NCBI RefSeq assembly: GCF_029203285.1
Contig: NZ_CP115669.1
Span: 3,534,001 to 3,598,000 of the forward strand
Direction: 5' to 3'
Length of the DNA stretch: 64,000 bases
DNA from: Pseudomonas sp. PSE14
GTDB lineage: Bacteria; Pseudomonadota; Gammaproteobacteria; Pseudomonadales; Pseudomonadaceae
In this document: in pieces, positions 16,194-24,953 of the stretch
Layout of the letters: every line of letters begins with the position of its first letter
Numbering within the stretch: the stretch's first letter is position 1
Notes under the pieces: generated by a model
The model's database searches: none
Seen by the model: the letters and a program-made list of their open reading frames with translations, nothing else
What the model was told of the DNA's origin: nothing
Translations under genes and position numbers: made by a program

Positions 16194-16976
16194 ATGGATC
16201 TAGGCATCAAGGGCCGCTGGGCCGTGGTCTGCGCCGCCAGCAAGGGCCTGGGCAAGGGCTGCGCCCTGGCGCTGGCCCGCGAGGGCGTGAACCTGGCGAT
16301 CAACGCCCGCGACGTCGATACCCTCGCAGCCACCGCCGCCGAACTGCGCCAGCTGGGCGTGGAAGTGCGCGAAGTGGCCGGCGACATCAGCGACCCGGAT
16401 GTACGCGCCGCGCTGCTGGCCGCCTGTCCGCAGGTGGACATCCTGGTCAACAACGCCGGCGGCCCGCCACCCGGTGACTTCCGCAACTGGGAGCGCGAGG
16501 ACTGGCTGCGCGCCCTGGACCTGAACATGCTCACCCCCATCGAGCTGATCAAGGCCACGGTGGACGGCATGGCCGCGCGCGGCTTCGGGCGCATCGTTAA
16601 CATCACCTCCGGCGCAGTGAAGGCACCGATCGACACGCTCGGCCTGTCCAACGGCGCACGCAGCGGCCTGACCGGTTTCGTCGCCGGCCTCGCCCGTCAG
16701 CCTCGGGTGGCCGGCTGCAACGTGACCATCAACGGCCTGCTGCCCGGCTCCTTCGATACCGACCGTTTGCGCAGCGGCCTCCAGCGCGCCGCCAAGCTCA
16801 GCGGGCGTGACGAGGGGGAACTGGTGGATGCCGAGCGCAAGGCGATTCCCGCCGGTCGCTTCGGCACCGCCGAGGAATTCGGTTCGTTCTGCGCCTTCCT
16901 GTGCAGCGCGCAGGCGGGCTATCTGACCGGGCAGAACCTGTTGCTCGATGGCGGGGCTTATCCGGGGACGTTCTGA
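16194..16976 (+). CDS. SDR-family oxidoreductase with an altered active site
   Basis: A 260-residue short-chain dehydrogenase-like protein. The cofactor region is ASKGLGKG (about 15-22) instead of the usual TGxxxGIG, and NNAG is kept (about 88-91). The catalytic Ser is present in NITSGAVK, but the usual Tyr-x-x-x-Lys is replaced by a LSNGAR segment, so Tyr and Lys are both missing. This fits the beta-ketoacyl reductase-like subgroup of SDRs described as lacking a perfect catalytic tetrad. The reaction is unknown, and a non-classical or non-catalytic role is possible. Confidence 0.82.
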   Translation: MDLGIKGRWAVVCAASKGLGKGCALALAREGVNLAINARDVDTLAATAAELRQLGVEVREVAGDISDPDVRAALLAACPQVDILVNNAGGPPPGDFRNWEREDWLRALDLNMLTPIELIKATVDGMAARGFGRIVNITSGAVKAPIDTLGLSNGARSGLTGFVAGLARQPRVAGCNVTINGLLPGSFDTDRLRSGLQRAAKLSGRDEGELVDAERKAIPAGRFGTAEEFGSFCAFLCSAQAGYLTGQNLLLDGGAYPGTF

Positions 16977-17032
16977 TTGCTGAAGGGCACGGCTGGCGCC
17001 GAGCGCACTTGCGCGGGCGCTGGACGGCTCTT

Positions 17033-17080
17033 CGTAGGAGCGGGCCATGACCGTGATCGCGGACAAGGTCCGCTCCTACA
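17033..17080. repeat. Pair of inverted REP units
   Basis: CGTAGGAGCGG... and GCGGACAAGGTCCGCTCCTAC face each other in the gap before the LysR gene. Confidence 0.8.
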
Positions 17081-17157
17081 AGGGACATCAAATCTTCAAT
17101 CCAACGCACCGATCACACTCTTACAATCCACCCCGCCGCTCCCCAACAGGCCCGCCG

Positions 17158-18063
17158 ATGAAAGCCCACTCCGACGAACTCAAGACCTTCGCCACGGTGA
17201 TCGACTGCGGCTCCATCACTGCCGCCGCCGAGCAACTGGGGCTGACCCCCTCGGCGGTCAGCCGTGCGCTGTCGAAGCTGGAGGAAAAGCTCGGCACCAC
17301 CCTGCTCAACCGCACCACGCGGCGGATGAAACTCACCGAAGAAGGCGAGTTCTTCCTCGAGCACGCGCGGCACATCCTCGAACAGATGGATGCCCTCGAA
17401 GAACGCCTCGCCCTGCGCCAGCAATCCCCCGCCGGGCGCCTGCGGATCAACGCCGCCTCGCCCTTCATGCTGCACGCCGTGGTGCCGCACATCGGCGCCT
17501 TCCGCGAGCGCTACCCGGACATCGAACTGCAGCTCAACACCAACGACCTGAACATCGACCTGCTGGAACAGAGCACCGACATCGCCATCCGCATCGGCCA
17601 GCTCGCCGACTCCAGCCTGCACGCCCGTCCCCTGGGCAGCAGCCGGCTGAACCTGCTGGCCTCGCCGGAGTACCTGGAACGCCACGGCATGCCGGCCGAC
17701 CTGGACGACCTGCTGGGCCGCACGCTGCTCGGCTTCACCCAGCCGGAGGCGCTGAACATCTGGCCGCTGCGGCATGCCGGCGGCGACACCCTGGCGATCA
17801 CCCCGCGGCTCTCCGCCTCCAGTGGCGAGACCCTGCGCCAGCTGGCCCTGAGCGGCCAGGGCATCGCCTGCCTGGCAAGTTTCATGACCTGCGCCGACAT
17901 CCAGTCCGGGCGCCTGGTGCGCGTGCTGCCGGAGCTGACCAGCGAACGCCGCCAGCCAATCCACGCGGTGTACTACCGCAACTCGCAGCTGGCTCTGCGC
18001 ATCCAGTGCTTCCTCGACTTCATCCAGGAGCGCCTGGCGCAATCGCTGGACAGCGTCGGCTGA
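17158..18063 (+). CDS. LysR-family regulator, YafC-like
   Basis: A 301-residue LTTR. The HTH occupies residues 17-45 (GSITAAAEQLGLTPSAVSRALSKLEEKLG), followed by NRTTRRMKLTEEGE and an effector-binding domain. It resembles E. coli YafC over its full length (for example GFTEP/GFTQPEALN-WP, SSGETL-QL-LSGQGIACL). YafC-like genes neighbour dkgB in E. coli, and here dkgB lies upstream, so control of the dkgB/MDR/SDR group is plausible. The start at 17158 directly precedes the usual LTTR N terminus. Confidence 0.88.
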   Translation: MKAHSDELKTFATVIDCGSITAAAEQLGLTPSAVSRALSKLEEKLGTTLLNRTTRRMKLTEEGEFFLEHARHILEQMDALEERLALRQQSPAGRLRINAASPFMLHAVVPHIGAFRERYPDIELQLNTNDLNIDLLEQSTDIAIRIGQLADSSLHARPLGSSRLNLLASPEYLERHGMPADLDDLLGRTLLGFTQPEALNIWPLRHAGGDTLAITPRLSASSGETLRQLALSGQGIACLASFMTCADIQSGRLVRVLPELTSERRQPIHAVYYRNSQLALRIQCFLDFIQERLAQSLDSVG

Positions 18064-18115
18064 AGCGCGAAGAAATCCCGCAACCTCGGCAATCCTCGAC
18101 CACACTATTTTGACC

Positions 18116-18141
18116 AGCCCCGGCCCTGCGCCGGGGCTTTC
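18116..18141 (+). terminator. Terminator after the LysR gene
   Basis: A 9-bp stem (AGCCCCGGC / GCCGGGGCT) with loop CCTGC and a short T run. Confidence 0.8.
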
Positions 18142-18166
18142 GTCACATCGACACGAGGGGGCCGGC

Positions 18167-20332
18167 ATGCCATCGCTGCTGCTGTATCTGCGCGCTGTCA
18201 TTCATCCGGGCAGGGACACCCTGTTGTTCGCCCTGCGCACCGTGCTGGCCGGGCTGCTGACCCTGTACCTGGCGTTCCTGCTGGACCTGGAGCAGCCCAA
18301 GTGGGCAACCATGACGGTGGTGATCATCAGCACCCCGCTGGCCGGCATGACCTTGCAGAAGAGTTTCTCCCAGGTGATCGGCACCACCATCGGCGCCATC
18401 GTCGCCGTGGCGATCATGGCGCTCTTCCCACAGGCGCCGTTGCCCTTCATCGTCACCCTGGCCGCCTGGCTGGCGATCTGCACCGCCGGCGGCACCCTGT
18501 TGCGCTTCACCCACTCCCACGCCTTCGTCCTCAGCGGCTTCACCGCGGTGATCGTCGCCCTGCTGGCCCAGCCCGCCCCCGATTCCACCTACACCCTGGC
18601 CATCACACGGGTCACCGAGACCTTGCTCGGGGTGGCCTGTGTGACCTTGGTCAGTCTGTTCTTCGCCCGTCCGCAGAGCGTGGCGCGGGGCTATTTCGCC
18701 AAGGTCGACCAGTTGATCCGGCTGATCGCCGTGCATGCCGCGGCGGTGATCCGCGGCGAGGAAGCCGAGGAGGACTTCCAGCAGCGGCAGATCCAGTTGC
18801 TGGGCGAAATCTCCGCGCTGGAGATGCTGCGCCGCCACCTCTACTTCGATGCGCCGCGCCTGCGCGGCGCCGACGAACTGGTGCAGCTGCTGGCCAACCA
18901 GCTGGTGCTGATGACCTCGCGGCTGGCCATCCTGCGCCGGCAGCGCAAGCTGATCCAGGCCCGCCTCACGGGGCCGATCCCGGAGTCGGTGCAGCGTCTG
19001 CGCGAGGATGAACTGGCCTGCCTGGAAGAACTGGCCGAGTACGGCCGTGCCCTGCCCACCCCGGTGCGCAAGCGCATCACCCGCCTGCGCCAGCGTTTCG
19101 ACGCCGCCGCCCGCCAGGCCGAGGAACTGGCCGACGGTCTGCCGACCTCGCTGCGCTCCCTGGCCTGGGCGCTGCGCATCGAGCAGGCGCGGCTGATGCA
19201 GCAGTTGGACGAGATGATCGAGCTGAGCGATGCAATCCAGGACGGTCGGCCAGGTAACCGCATCTCCCACCGCAGCCAGGCCCATTCCCTGCACCTGGAC
19301 TTCCACCTCGCGGCGATGAACGCCAGCCGCGCCTTCATCGCCCTGTGCTGCGCCGGCTGGATCTGGGTGGAGACCGCCTGGGACGGCGCCCGCGCCGGGA
19401 TGATCCTGGTGGGCATCCTCTGTTCCATGCTGGCGACTTTCCCGCGCCCCCTGCTGGCCAGCCAGGCGTACCTGCGCGGGCTGGCCCTGGCGCTGGTGGC
19501 GGCGGCGCTGCTGCAGTTCCTGCTGCTACCCAGCGTCGGCGACTTCGAGATGCTCGCGCTGTTCCTCACCCCGTTGCTCTACGTGATCGCCGTCGGCCTG
19601 GCCAACCCACAGACCGCCGGGATCGGCATCGGCCTGGGGCTGTCCACCTTCCTGTTAGTGGGCCCGCAGAACCAGGGCGCCTGGATCAACACCTCGTTGC
19701 AATGGTTCGAGTTCGCCGGCGGTTATGTCTGCGCGGGCGTACTGGCGTTGCTGGTGTACGCCTGGGTCTTCCCGTTCGACGCCGACGCGCGCCTGCGCCG
19801 CCAGTCGCGGCGCACCCGTGCCGAGGTGCGCGCGGTGCTGCTGTCAAAGCCCAGCGAGTCGCGCCGCTTCCTGTTCGAGAGCCGCATGGTCGACCGCCTG
19901 GCGATCATGCTCGGGCTGCTGCCGGCGGCCCGCGACAGCCAGTCCGGCGAGCGTTTCCAGTGCAGCCTGGCGAGCATGACCCTGGGCGTGGTGCTGCACC
20001 AACTGCGGCGCGAAAGCCTCAACCCCGACGGCCTGCCGGAAGCGCTGCGCGAACGCCTGTCACTGGTGCTCGACGAACTCGCCGCCTGCCTCGACCAGCC
20101 CCCCGCGGCGCCCCTGCAACGGGTCTTGCAGGCCATGCGTGAGCTGGGCACGGAGCTGGACGAGCTGCAAGGCCAGGACTCTCATTCCGGCGGCGAGGCC
20201 ATGCGCCCACTGTTCGTCAGCGGCGTGGCGCTCCTGGTAGCCGCCGCCCTGCTGGAGCGCTTCCGCGACCTCTACAGCGAAGCCGCGCGCTTCCACGACG
20301 ACCACGGGGAACAACCGCTCCATGCCCGTTGA
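18167..20332 (+). CDS. FUSC-family efflux membrane protein, AaeB-like
   Basis: A 721-residue inner-membrane protein with two clusters of about five or six membrane segments each (about 18-170 and 385-560), each followed by a cytoplasmic domain. This is the aromatic-acid exporter/fusaric acid resistance architecture. LDLEQPKWATMTVVIISTP and the KSFSQVIGTTIGA segment are family signatures. It forms an operon with the following AaeX-like (11-base overlap) and AaeA-like genes. Likely exports aromatic carboxylic acids or weak-acid toxins. The start follows GAGGGGG. Confidence 0.92.
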   Translation: MPSLLLYLRAVIHPGRDTLLFALRTVLAGLLTLYLAFLLDLEQPKWATMTVVIISTPLAGMTLQKSFSQVIGTTIGAIVAVAIMALFPQAPLPFIVTLAAWLAICTAGGTLLRFTHSHAFVLSGFTAVIVALLAQPAPDSTYTLAITRVTETLLGVACVTLVSLFFARPQSVARGYFAKVDQLIRLIAVHAAAVIRGEEAEEDFQQRQIQLLGEISALEMLRRHLYFDAPRLRGADELVQLLANQLVLMTSRLAILRRQRKLIQARLTGPIPESVQRLREDELACLEELAEYGRALPTPVRKRITRLRQRFDAAARQAEELADGLPTSLRSLAWALRIEQARLMQQLDEMIELSDAIQDGRPGNRISHRSQAHSLHLDFHLAAMNASRAFIALCCAGWIWVETAWDGARAGMILVGILCSMLATFPRPLLASQAYLRGLALALVAAALLQFLLLPSVGDFEMLALFLTPLLYVIAVGLANPQTAGIGIGLGLSTFLLVGPQNQGAWINTSLQWFEFAGGYVCAGVLALLVYAWVFPFDADARLRRQSRRTRAEVRAVLLSKPSESRRFLFESRMVDRLAIMLGLLPAARDSQSGERFQCSLASMTLGVVLHQLRRESLNPDGLPEALRERLSLVLDELAACLDQPPAAPLQRVLQAMRELGTELDELQGQDSHSGGEAMRPLFVSGVALLVAAALLERFRDLYSEAARFHDDHGEQPLHAR

Positions 20333-20528
20333 TATCGAACTGGGCGGCGTCTATCTACCGCCACTGGCCCAGGCCCTGCTCCTCGCCCTGCCGATCTTCC
20401 TGCTGCTGGACTGGGCGCTGCGTCGCCTCGGCGTGCTGCGCCTGGTCTGGCACGAAGCGCTGTTCGAGGGCGCACTCTACAGCTGCATCTGCGCCAGCCT
20501 GATCCTGCTCATGGGAGCACTGCACTGA
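20322..20528 (+). CDS. DUF1656 small membrane protein, AaeX-like
   Basis: A 68-residue protein with two hydrophobic helices (LAQALLLALPIFLLLDWAL and ALYSCICASLILLMGAL). DUF1656 proteins almost always sit between an FUSC permease and an HlyD-family adaptor, as here. It starts inside the last codons of the AaeB-like gene (11-base overlap) and ends 1 base before the adaptor gene, so the three are translationally linked. Its exact function is unknown. Confidence 0.92.
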   Translation: MPVDIELGGVYLPPLAQALLLALPIFLLLDWALRRLGVLRLVWHEALFEGALYSCICASLILLMGALH

Positions 20529-20529
20529 C

Positions 20530-21489
20530 ATGCTCGACATCCGCAAGGCGATCCCGCCGCTGATCACCCTCGCCGTGGTGGCGCTCGCCCTGGTGCTGGG
20601 CAGCTATGCCTGGGTCTACTACACCCGCGCGCCCTGGACCCGCGACGCCCGCGTGCGGGCCGACGTGGTGTCGCTGTCGGCGGATGTCACCGGGCGCATC
20701 GTCGATCTGCGCGTGCAGGACAACCAGCACGTGAACAAGGGCGACCTGCTGCTGCAGATCGACCCCGCCCGCTACGAGCTGGCGGTGCAGCACGCCGAGC
20801 GCGCGGTGGAAGTGGCGCGGGCGGCGCTGGGCCAGTCGCAGGCGTCCATCGTCGCCAACCAGGCGCTGCTGCGTCAGCGCAGGAGCGAGGAAGTCCGCCG
20901 GCGGGAGCTGAAGGCACGCTCGGCGATCTCCAACGAGGAATGGGAAAAGGCCAGCACCGATGTGTCCGTGGCCGAGGCGCAGCTGCTGCGCGAACAGGCC
21001 AACCTGGGCCTGGCCCAGGCCAACGTCAGCCTGGCGGAGGCGGCGCTGCGCCAGGCACGCCTGGACCTGGAGCGCACCCGCGTGCTGGCGCCGGTGAACG
21101 GCTACGTGACCAACCTGCTGACCCGCGCCGGCGACTACGCCACCGCTGGCAGCGCGCTGGTCGCGGTGGTGGACAGCGACTCCTTCCACGTCAGCGGCTA
21201 CTTCGAGGAAACCAAGCTGCCGCGCATTCACGAAGGCGACCGGGTCCGCATCGAACTGATGAGCGGCGAGCGCTTCGACGGCACCGTGCAAAGCATCGCC
21301 TTCGCCATCACCGACCGCGAGAACCTGCCCGGCAGCCGCCTGCTGGCCAACATCAACCCGACCTACACCTGGGTCAAGCTCGCCCAGCGCATCCCGGTGC
21401 GCATCGCCATCGACCCCGCCTACGCCGGGCGCGACCGCCTGCGCGCCGGGACCACGGCCACGGTCAGCGTAGTGGAAGCCGAGCCCTAG
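20530..21489 (+). CDS. HlyD-family periplasmic adaptor, AaeA-like
   Basis: A 319-residue membrane-fusion protein: one N-terminal membrane anchor (about 10-31), a biotinyl-lipoyl half-motif (VTGRIVDLRVQDNQHVNKGD), a long coiled-coil hairpin (about 80-180), a second lipoyl half (VLAPVNGYVTN) and a beta-barrel with GYFEETKL. It links the FUSC permease to an outer-membrane channel, which is not encoded in this window. The gene order aaeB-aaeX-aaeA differs from the E. coli order aaeX-aaeA-aaeB. Confidence 0.92.
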   Translation: MLDIRKAIPPLITLAVVALALVLGSYAWVYYTRAPWTRDARVRADVVSLSADVTGRIVDLRVQDNQHVNKGDLLLQIDPARYELAVQHAERAVEVARAALGQSQASIVANQALLRQRRSEEVRRRELKARSAISNEEWEKASTDVSVAEAQLLREQANLGLAQANVSLAEAALRQARLDLERTRVLAPVNGYVTNLLTRAGDYATAGSALVAVVDSDSFHVSGYFEETKLPRIHEGDRVRIELMSGERFDGTVQSIAFAITDRENLPGSRLLANINPTYTWVKLAQRIPVRIAIDPAYAGRDRLRAGTTATVSVVEAEP

Positions 21490-21575
21490 AAAATTGTGGA
21501 ATCATCGACTCCGTAGCACGTTTGTCATTCCCGCCGGTCAACATGGGTCCATTCGCACTCTGACCCGGGATCGCT

Positions 21576-22220
21576 GTGAACCCCACACACGCCGTACGAT
21601 CCATCGCCAGAAACCCCTACCTGGCCCTCCTGTTGCTGACCGGCATCACCCTGGCGCTGTGCGCCTGGCGCTCGGTCCTCCCCGAATCATTGGACAACCC
21701 CAGCGGCAGCGCCTTTCAGCAACGCTGGATGCAAGGCCGGGTGATCCTGCTGGTCCGCCACCTGGAACGCTGCGACCGGACCAGCGCCCCCTGCCTGGGC
21801 GCGGCCGATGGCATCACCGTCCGCGCCGCGGAAATGGCCAAGGGGCTGGGCCGGGCCATCGCCCACTACGGCCTGGCGGCCACCGATATCTACAGCAGCC
21901 CGCTGACCCGCACCGCACAGACGGCGGACCTGATGTTCGACCACACCGTCGCCCGCCAGGACTGGCTCTTCACCTGCAAGAACGACGACCTGCTGGGCCA
22001 GATCCGCCAGCACAAGGCCGCCCACCGCAACCTGGTGATGGTGACCCACAGCGAGTGCTTCGACCGCCTGATGCACAACCTCGACAAGCCCGAAGGCGAA
22101 ACGCCCGAGTACGGCGAGACCCTGGTGCTGTTCGACAACGGCAGTCGCTCGCCATGGATCGCCGGCGAAATCGAAGTGCCTGACTGGGCGGAGCTGAGGC
22201 ATCGGCCGAACGCCGGTTGA
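21576..22220 (+). CDS. Membrane-anchored histidine phosphatase (LPS heptose-phosphatase-like)
   Basis: A 214-residue protein with an N-terminal hydrophobic anchor (about 14-32, LALLLLTGITLALCAW) and a histidine-phosphatase core. The phospho-accepting motif is LLVRHLERCDR, where the usual RHG is RHLER, as in Ais/PmrG-type enzymes that remove phosphate from LPS core heptose. The second arginine is in SPLTRTAQTA and the second His in VTHSECFD. The start is GTG. Dephosphorylation of periplasmic or LPS substrates is likely but not shown. Confidence 0.8.
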   Translation: MNPTHAVRSIARNPYLALLLLTGITLALCAWRSVLPESLDNPSGSAFQQRWMQGRVILLVRHLERCDRTSAPCLGAADGITVRAAEMAKGLGRAIAHYGLAATDIYSSPLTRTAQTADLMFDHTVARQDWLFTCKNDDLLGQIRQHKAAHRNLVMVTHSECFDRLMHNLDKPEGETPEYGETLVLFDNGSRSPWIAGEIEVPDWAELRHRPNAG

Positions 22221-22281
22221 GACGGCTGCCAGAAGCGTTTTTCTGTGCCATCTTTTGCGCATCGTCCCACGGAGAGGCGCG

Positions 22282-23742
22282 ATGCCCGCCCTGCTCAGCC
22301 AACACCCCCTGTTCGCCGCCCCGGCGCTGCTGCTGATCGACCTGCTGCTCTGGCGCCTGCTCGGCATGGCCCATCCGCATTGGCGTCTGACCGCCCGCGT
22401 GCTCTGCTTCCTGCTGTTCAGCCTGCTGCTGTTCAACGCCGGGATGAACCCGCTGCGCGCCGCGCCCTGGCCCGACGACCTGCCCAGCCACCTGGTCGCC
22501 ACCGGCGTGCAGATCATCTGGTGGCTGTTCGCCGCGCGCTGCCTGACCGTGGTGCTCGGCTTCCTCCTGGTGCAACGCGTCGGCCACGCCGGGCGGCTGC
22601 TGCAGGATGTGGTCGGCGCGCTGATCTTCCTGATCGCCAGCATCGCCGCCGCCGGCTACGTGCTGGAGCTGCCGGTGAAGGGCCTCCTGGCCACTTCCGG
22701 GGTGGTCGCCATCGTCCTCGGCCTTGCGTTGCAGAGCACGCTGAGCGACGTGTTCTCCGGCATCGTGCTCAACACCACCAAGCCGTACCAGCTGGACGAC
22801 TGGATCTCCATCGACGGCATCGAGGGCCGGGTTACCGAGATCGACTGGCGCTCCACCTACCTGCAGACCGCCCAGGGTACCCTGGCGGTTGTGCCCAACT
22901 CCCTGGCGGCCAAGGCCAAGCTGCTCAACCTCAGCCGGCCGGCGAACCTCTACGGCTTGAGCCTGAGCCTGACGCTCAGCCCGCGGGTCCGCCCGCGCAA
23001 GGCCATCGAGGCGCTGGAACGCGCCCTGGGCGGCTGCCGCACGTTGCTGGCCAGCCCGGCGCCGACGGTGAGCGTACGCAAGTCATCGCCCGAGGGCGTG
23101 GAATACGAACTCAGCGGCTTCGTCGCCGCCATGGGCGAGAAGCGCGAGGCGCGCAACCAGCTTTACGACCTGGCCTTCCGCCACTTGCAGGCCGCCGGCA
23201 TCGAGCTGCTCAGCGATGTCGATATCCCGGCCCGCGAGCACGCCTCCCGCGCCCGCGCGCTGCTGGTGCGCTCCGGCCTGTTCGATGCCCTGGCCGATAC
23301 CGAACGGGACGAACTGGCGGCCACCATGCAGCGCCGGCCGTTCAAGGCCGGCGACGTGCTGCTGGCGGCCGGCGATGTCAGCGACCAGTTGCTGATCATC
23401 GACACCGGAGTGGTCAGCGTGACCCTGCCCCACGACGGGCAAACCCTCGAAGCCGGCCGCATGGGGCCGGGCGAGGTGATCGGCGAAGCCGGCGTGCTCA
23501 CCGGCTCCGCCTGGCAGGCGCAGTTCACCGCCTTGAGCGATGGCGCGGTCTATCGCCTTGACAAGGCCGTGCTGGGGCCTTGCCTGGAAGCGCGCCAGGA
23601 AATCGCCGAAGCCATGACCCGGCTGCTCGACTTCCGCCAGAAGGCCAGCGCCGCCCTGCTGGTGGAACAACCGGTGATAGCGCCGCAGCGTGGCCTGATG
23701 GCCTGGCTGAAGCAGTACGCCGGGCGCCGCTACAAGGTATGA
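22282..23742 (+). CDS. MscS-type channel with C-terminal cyclic-nucleotide-binding domain
   Basis: A 486-residue membrane protein with four N-terminal helices, then the pore-lining MscS helix and beta domain (GLLATSGVVAIVLGLALQSTLSDVFSGIVLNTTKPYQLDDWI, about 133-175), a cytoplasmic alpha/beta domain and a cNMP/CRP-like domain (about 345-450; the PBC-like stretch is GPGEVIGEAGVLTGS). This is the bacterial cyclic-nucleotide-gated (bCNG) layout. Such channels may gate on cAMP; their response to tension is generally weak. The start follows GGAGAGGCGCG. The upstream phosphatase gene ends 61 bases before. Confidence 0.9.
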   Translation: MPALLSQHPLFAAPALLLIDLLLWRLLGMAHPHWRLTARVLCFLLFSLLLFNAGMNPLRAAPWPDDLPSHLVATGVQIIWWLFAARCLTVVLGFLLVQRVGHAGRLLQDVVGALIFLIASIAAAGYVLELPVKGLLATSGVVAIVLGLALQSTLSDVFSGIVLNTTKPYQLDDWISIDGIEGRVTEIDWRSTYLQTAQGTLAVVPNSLAAKAKLLNLSRPANLYGLSLSLTLSPRVRPRKAIEALERALGGCRTLLASPAPTVSVRKSSPEGVEYELSGFVAAMGEKREARNQLYDLAFRHLQAAGIELLSDVDIPAREHASRARALLVRSGLFDALADTERDELAATMQRRPFKAGDVLLAAGDVSDQLLIIDTGVVSVTLPHDGQTLEAGRMGPGEVIGEAGVLTGSAWQAQFTALSDGAVYRLDKAVLGPCLEARQEIAEAMTRLLDFRQKASAALLVEQPVIAPQRGLMAWLKQYAGRRYKV

Positions 23743-23808
23743 GTCGCACTGGCCTCGGCGCGCAGGGCGGAGCAAGATGGAGCCCCGCCCACCGCGCCGA
23801 GGCCCGCC

Positions 23809-24564
23809 ATGCCGACCTGCACCGACACGCGCTCGCTGTTCACCGCCCAGTCCGACGCCTACCGCGCCAACCGCCCGACCTACGACCCGGCCTTCTTCGC
23901 CTGGCTGGCCCAGGCCGCGCCCGGCACGGCGCGCGCCTGGGACTGCGGCTGCGGTTCGGGCCAGGCCACCGAAGACCTGGCGAAGCACTTCGGCGAAGTC
24001 ATCGCCACCGACATCAACGCCGCGCAGCTGGACAAGGCGCCGCGCCTGCCCAACGTCGACTACCGCTGCGAACCGGCGGAAAGCACCTCGCTGGAACCCG
24101 CCAGCGTCGACCTCACCCTGGTCGCCCAGGCCCTGCACTGGTTCGACGTGCCGCGCTTCTACGAGGAGGTGCACCGCGTCTCCCAGCCCGATGCACTGCT
24201 GGCAGTGATCTCCTACAACATGCTGAACATCACCCCGGAACTGGACGCCCTGGTGAGCCACCTCTACCACGACGTCGTCGGCTCCTACTGGGCGCCCGAG
24301 CGCAAGCACGTGGAAACCGGCTACGAAACCATTGCCTTCCCCTTCGAGAGGGTGCCGACGCCGGCCTTCGCCCTGGAAGCGACCTGGGACCTGGCGCGCC
24401 TGCTGGGCTACTTCGAAAGCTGGTCCGCCGTCGCCAGCTACCGCGCCGCAACCGGGCTGGACCCGGTGGAGCCGCTGCGCGAGCAGTTCGCCCAGGCCTG
24501 GGGCGACGCACCGGAGCGCGCCGTGAGCTGGCCACTGACCATCAAGCTCGGCCGGGTCAGCTGA
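23809..24564 (+). CDS. Class I SAM-dependent methyltransferase
   Basis: A 251-residue methyltransferase. The SAM-binding motif I is AWDCGCGSGQATEDLA (about 44-59), and ATDINAAQ ends strand 2; the ALHWFD sequence of motif IV is typical of the UbiE/YcgJ-like group. The substrate is not evident. The last 8 bases overlap the end of a convergent SH3-domain gene. Confidence 0.86.
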   Translation: MPTCTDTRSLFTAQSDAYRANRPTYDPAFFAWLAQAAPGTARAWDCGCGSGQATEDLAKHFGEVIATDINAAQLDKAPRLPNVDYRCEPAESTSLEPASVDLTLVAQALHWFDVPRFYEEVHRVSQPDALLAVISYNMLNITPELDALVSHLYHDVVGSYWAPERKHVETGYETIAFPFERVPTPAFALEATWDLARLLGYFESWSAVASYRAATGLDPVEPLREQFAQAWGDAPERAVSWPLTIKLGRVS

Positions 24565-24913
24565 AACCGACTTCGCACAGGCACGCCAGCGGCACCCAGC
24601 CAGACTCGCCGCTGGCCCGGCTGCACCAGCGCCAGCCGCCCAGTTCGCGGCCGCCTTCCAGCCGCTCGCCGACCTCGACATCGAGTTCGCGGGCGGTGTA
24701 GTCCTCCGTTGCGATTCCGGCGCCCGGAGCCGTCAACTGGAAGACCTGCGCCGGCACCCAGCCATCCTTCTGCCCGGCCGTCGAACAGAAGTACCAGTCC
24801 TGCCAGTCTTCCTCACCTTCATAGCGCTCACCCACCGTCAGTGCCGTCCCCTTGCTGAAGGTGATCGGCTCGGGATATTCGCTGCGGTGGGGCCGGATCA
24901 CGTCGTACTGCAT
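24557..24913 (-). CDS. Small protein with two bacterial SH3-like domains
   Basis: A 118-residue protein, without signal peptide, made of two repeats of the same design: ALTVGERYEGEEDWQDWYFC..GWVPAQVF and ELDVEVGERLEGGRELGGWRWC..SGWVPLACL. The ALYDY-like and GWVP motifs mark the variant SH3 fold. Bacterial SH3 domains usually bind peptides or wall fragments, but without export a protein partner is more likely. The Met at 24913 (RBS AGGA upstream) is chosen over 24967. Confidence 0.8.
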   Translation of the reverse strand: MQYDVIRPHRSEYPEPITFSKGTALTVGERYEGEEDWQDWYFCSTAGQKDGWVPAQVFQLTAPGAGIATEDYTARELDVEVGERLEGGRELGGWRWCSRASGESGWVPLACLCEVGFS

Positions 24914-24953
24914 GCCGCATTCCTGATTCCATGGAAAGCACCGATGGTAACGC

